Below, piece after piece: positions 3,681 to 5,038 of a stretch of 5,038 nt of DNA (position 1 is the stretch's first letter; every line of letters begins with the position of its first letter). The position numbers and the translations under genes are program-made. The notes under the pieces were generated by a model. The model ran no database searches. It saw only the letters and a program-made list of their open reading frames with translations, and was not told the DNA's origin. The DNA is from Phycisphaerales bacterium (GTDB lineage: Bacteria; Planctomycetota; Phycisphaerae; Sedimentisphaerales; Anaerohalosphaeraceae). The stretch spans positions 1 through 5,038 of the forward strand of contig PMBP01000409.1 of NCBI GenBank assembly GCA_003152975.1. Reading direction: 5' to 3'.

Positions 3681-5038
3681 ATGAAGCGATGGATTAGCTG
3701 GCTGGTTGTATGCGGAATGGTGTTCGGCACCGTTGCTTTGGTACAGGCGCAGGGGCAGGCGCGAAAGGTGATCAGTCTCGACGGCGTCTGGCAGGTTGCG
3801 CAGGGATCGATGGATGCGACGCCGACGGCCTTTGATCATACAGTGCCGGTGCCGGGGCTGCTGGATATGGCCAAGCCCGCCTTCGAGAAGGTGGGGGCCA
3901 AGGCCGATCCGCAGCAGGCCTTCTGGTATCGGCGGTCGTTTGCCGTCGATGGCAAGATCCCGGATACGGCGATCCTGCTGATCCACAAGGCCCGCTATGG
4001 CACAAAGGTCTGGCTCAACGGCCAGCTCGCAGGCGAACACATGCCGTGCTTTACGCCGGCTTATCTGGATGTCAAATCGCTGCTCAAGGGCGAGGGGCAG
4101 GAGAATGTGCTGGTGATTCGTGTGGGGGCCGGGCGCGAGGCGCTGCCGAAGGGACAGCCCGACGGCTGGGACTTCGAGAAGTACCTTTACATCCCCGGTA
4201 TCTACGACTCCGTCGAGTTGATCCTGACGGGCAATCCGTACATCGTCAACATCCAGACGGTTCCGCAGATCGACAAGAAGACGGTTCGCGTCGTCGCCGA
4301 GATCGCCAATCCCGGCAAGCTGGCCGAGATCACCGTCGGCTGCACGATCCGCGAGGCCAAAAGCGGCAAGGTCGTCCACACCGAATCGACGAAAGTCGGC
4401 AACCTGGCCGACATTGACAAGTTCCCCTTTGCCGGCGCATTTCCGATTCCGGATTGCCAGCTTTGGTCGCCGGAGGACCCGTTCCTCTACGAAATCGAGC
4501 TGACCACGCCGGGCGATGCGATGAAGGCCCGCTTCGGGATGCGGTCATTTCGATTTGACCCGAAAATTAAGCGCGCGATCCTCAACGACAAGACTTATTA
4601 CATGCGCGGGACGAATGTCTGCATCTATCGCTTTTTTGAAGACGCACTCCGCGGTGACAAGCCCTGGCGGGCCGAGTGGGTTCGCCGGCTGCACGAGCAG
4701 TTCCGGACGATGAACTGGAACAGCATCCGTTACTGCATCGGGTTTCCGCCGGACTTCTGGTACGACATCGCCGATGAGGTGGGCTTTCTGATCCAGGACG
4801 AATTTCCGATCTGGCTGCTGAGCGACGCGCCGACCAAGCCGACGGCCGACAAGATCATCCCCGAATATACCGATTGGATGCGGCAACGGTGGAACCACCC
4901 GTGCGTGGTGATCTGGGACGCCCAGAACGAAAGCTTTACGCCGGAGACGGCCAAGGCGATCGCGGCGGTGCGGGGGCTGGACCTGTCCGGCCGGCCGTGG
5001 GAAAACGGCTGGGAGGCCCCGCAGAGCCCGACCGACTG
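3681..5038 (+). CDS. Secreted glycoside hydrolase family 2, 3' end missing
   Basis: The frame stays open to the window edge, giving the first 452 residues of an enzyme that usually exceeds 600. Residues 1-23 form a signal peptide (K2, R3, hydrophobic core, VQA before a likely cut after A23); C11 is not in a lipobox, so a soluble exported protein is expected. A jelly-roll sugar-binding domain spans ~30-187 (SLDGVWQV, FWYRRSF, VWLNGQLAGEH, YIPGIYDSVEL). An immunoglobulin-like domain spans ~188-292 and ends at the GMRSF motif (286-290). The TIM barrel starts at ~300 with ILNDKTYYMRGTN. WDAQNES places the acid/base Glu at E417, matching LacZ E461. The nucleophile Glu lies beyond the edge. The LacZ SHYP histidine is I353 here and the family cannot be fixed: beta-galactosidase, beta-mannosidase, beta-glucuronidase or another GH2 activity is possible. 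It probably releases the sugar taken up by the adjacent symporter. Confidence 0.9.
   Translation, partial: MKRWISWLVVCGMVFGTVALVQAQGQARKVISLDGVWQVAQGSMDATPTAFDHTVPVPGLLDMAKPAFEKVGAKADPQQAFWYRRSFAVDGKIPDTAILLIHKARYGTKVWLNGQLAGEHMPCFTPAYLDVKSLLKGEGQENVLVIRVGAGREALPKGQPDGWDFEKYLYIPGIYDSVELILTGNPYIVNIQTVPQIDKKTVRVVAEIANPGKLAEITVGCTIREAKSGKVVHTESTKVGNLADIDKFPFAGAFPIPDCQLWSPEDPFLYEIELTTPGDAMKARFGMRSFRFDPKIKRAILNDKTYYMRGTNVCIYRFFEDALRGDKPWRAEWVRRLHEQFRTMNWNSIRYCIGFPPDFWYDIADEVGFLIQDEFPIWLLSDAPTKPTADKIIPEYTDWMRQRWNHPCVVIWDAQNESFTPETAKAIAAVRGLDLSGRPWENGWEAPQSPTD

Noticed and set aside
2573..3697. 374-residue plus-strand frame overlapping the symporter
   Set aside because: It is a +1-type frame of the symporter with Ala/Gly/Arg/Asp-rich low-complexity product, overlapping a well-supported membrane protein.
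3120..4379. 419-residue minus-strand open frame spanning symporter and GH2 genes
   Set aside because: It lies opposite two genes with convincing domains, crosses their AT-rich spacer and has an Arg/His/Gln-rich composition. A compositional shadow.

Overview
The window reads as part of the chromosome of a GC-rich Gram-negative bacterium that degrades polysaccharides. Three genes lie in the same direction: a uroporphyrinogen-decarboxylase-fold (URO-D superfamily) protein, a sodium/solute symporter of the SGLT type, and a secreted glycoside hydrolase of family 2 (GH2) that is cut by the right edge. This combination, together with intergenic DNA rich in short palindromes, is what I would expect from Planctomycetota (Phycisphaerae-like). 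Lentisphaerota or Verrucomicrobiota are possible alternatives. The taxonomic call is inference from gene content; there is no rRNA or marker gene in the window.

Positions 1-700 hold no convincing gene. The first ~120 bases are AT-richer and may carry a promoter pointing off the left edge. From about 158 to 594 the DNA is a dense mosaic of at least ten different perfect or near-perfect inverted repeats. They include a 22-bp perfect palindrome, a 10-bp-stem hairpin, a hairpin resembling the dRS3/REP-type ATTCC...GGAAT repeats, and two related hairpins that differ by a 5-nt loop insertion. The open frames crossing this stretch are by-products of the repeats.

A good sigma70-type promoter (TTTTCA, 17-bp spacer, TATAAT) at 678-706 precedes the first gene. 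Transcription probably starts near 713, giving a leader of about 38 nt with an AGGAG ribosome site. The URO-D-fold gene (751-2010) is followed after 29 nt by the symporter (2040-3596). The GH2 gene (3681 to beyond 5038) follows after 84 nt of AT-rich spacer that contains a small hairpin. Each gene has its own Shine-Dalgarno sequence, and no strong terminator separates them, so a single operon is likely.

Working model (inference): the exported GH2 enzyme cleaves a glycan or oligosaccharide outside the cytoplasm. The SSS permease imports a released sugar or related solute with Na+. The cytoplasmic URO-D-fold protein acts on that compound or a derived group. The URO-D-fold protein is not HemE. 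It carries an HxC motif like that of the Zn-dependent methylcobamide methyltransferases (MtaA/MtbA type), but a His stands where those enzymes have their last Cys ligand. Methyl-group removal from a methylated sugar is therefore a hypothesis worth testing, not a conclusion.
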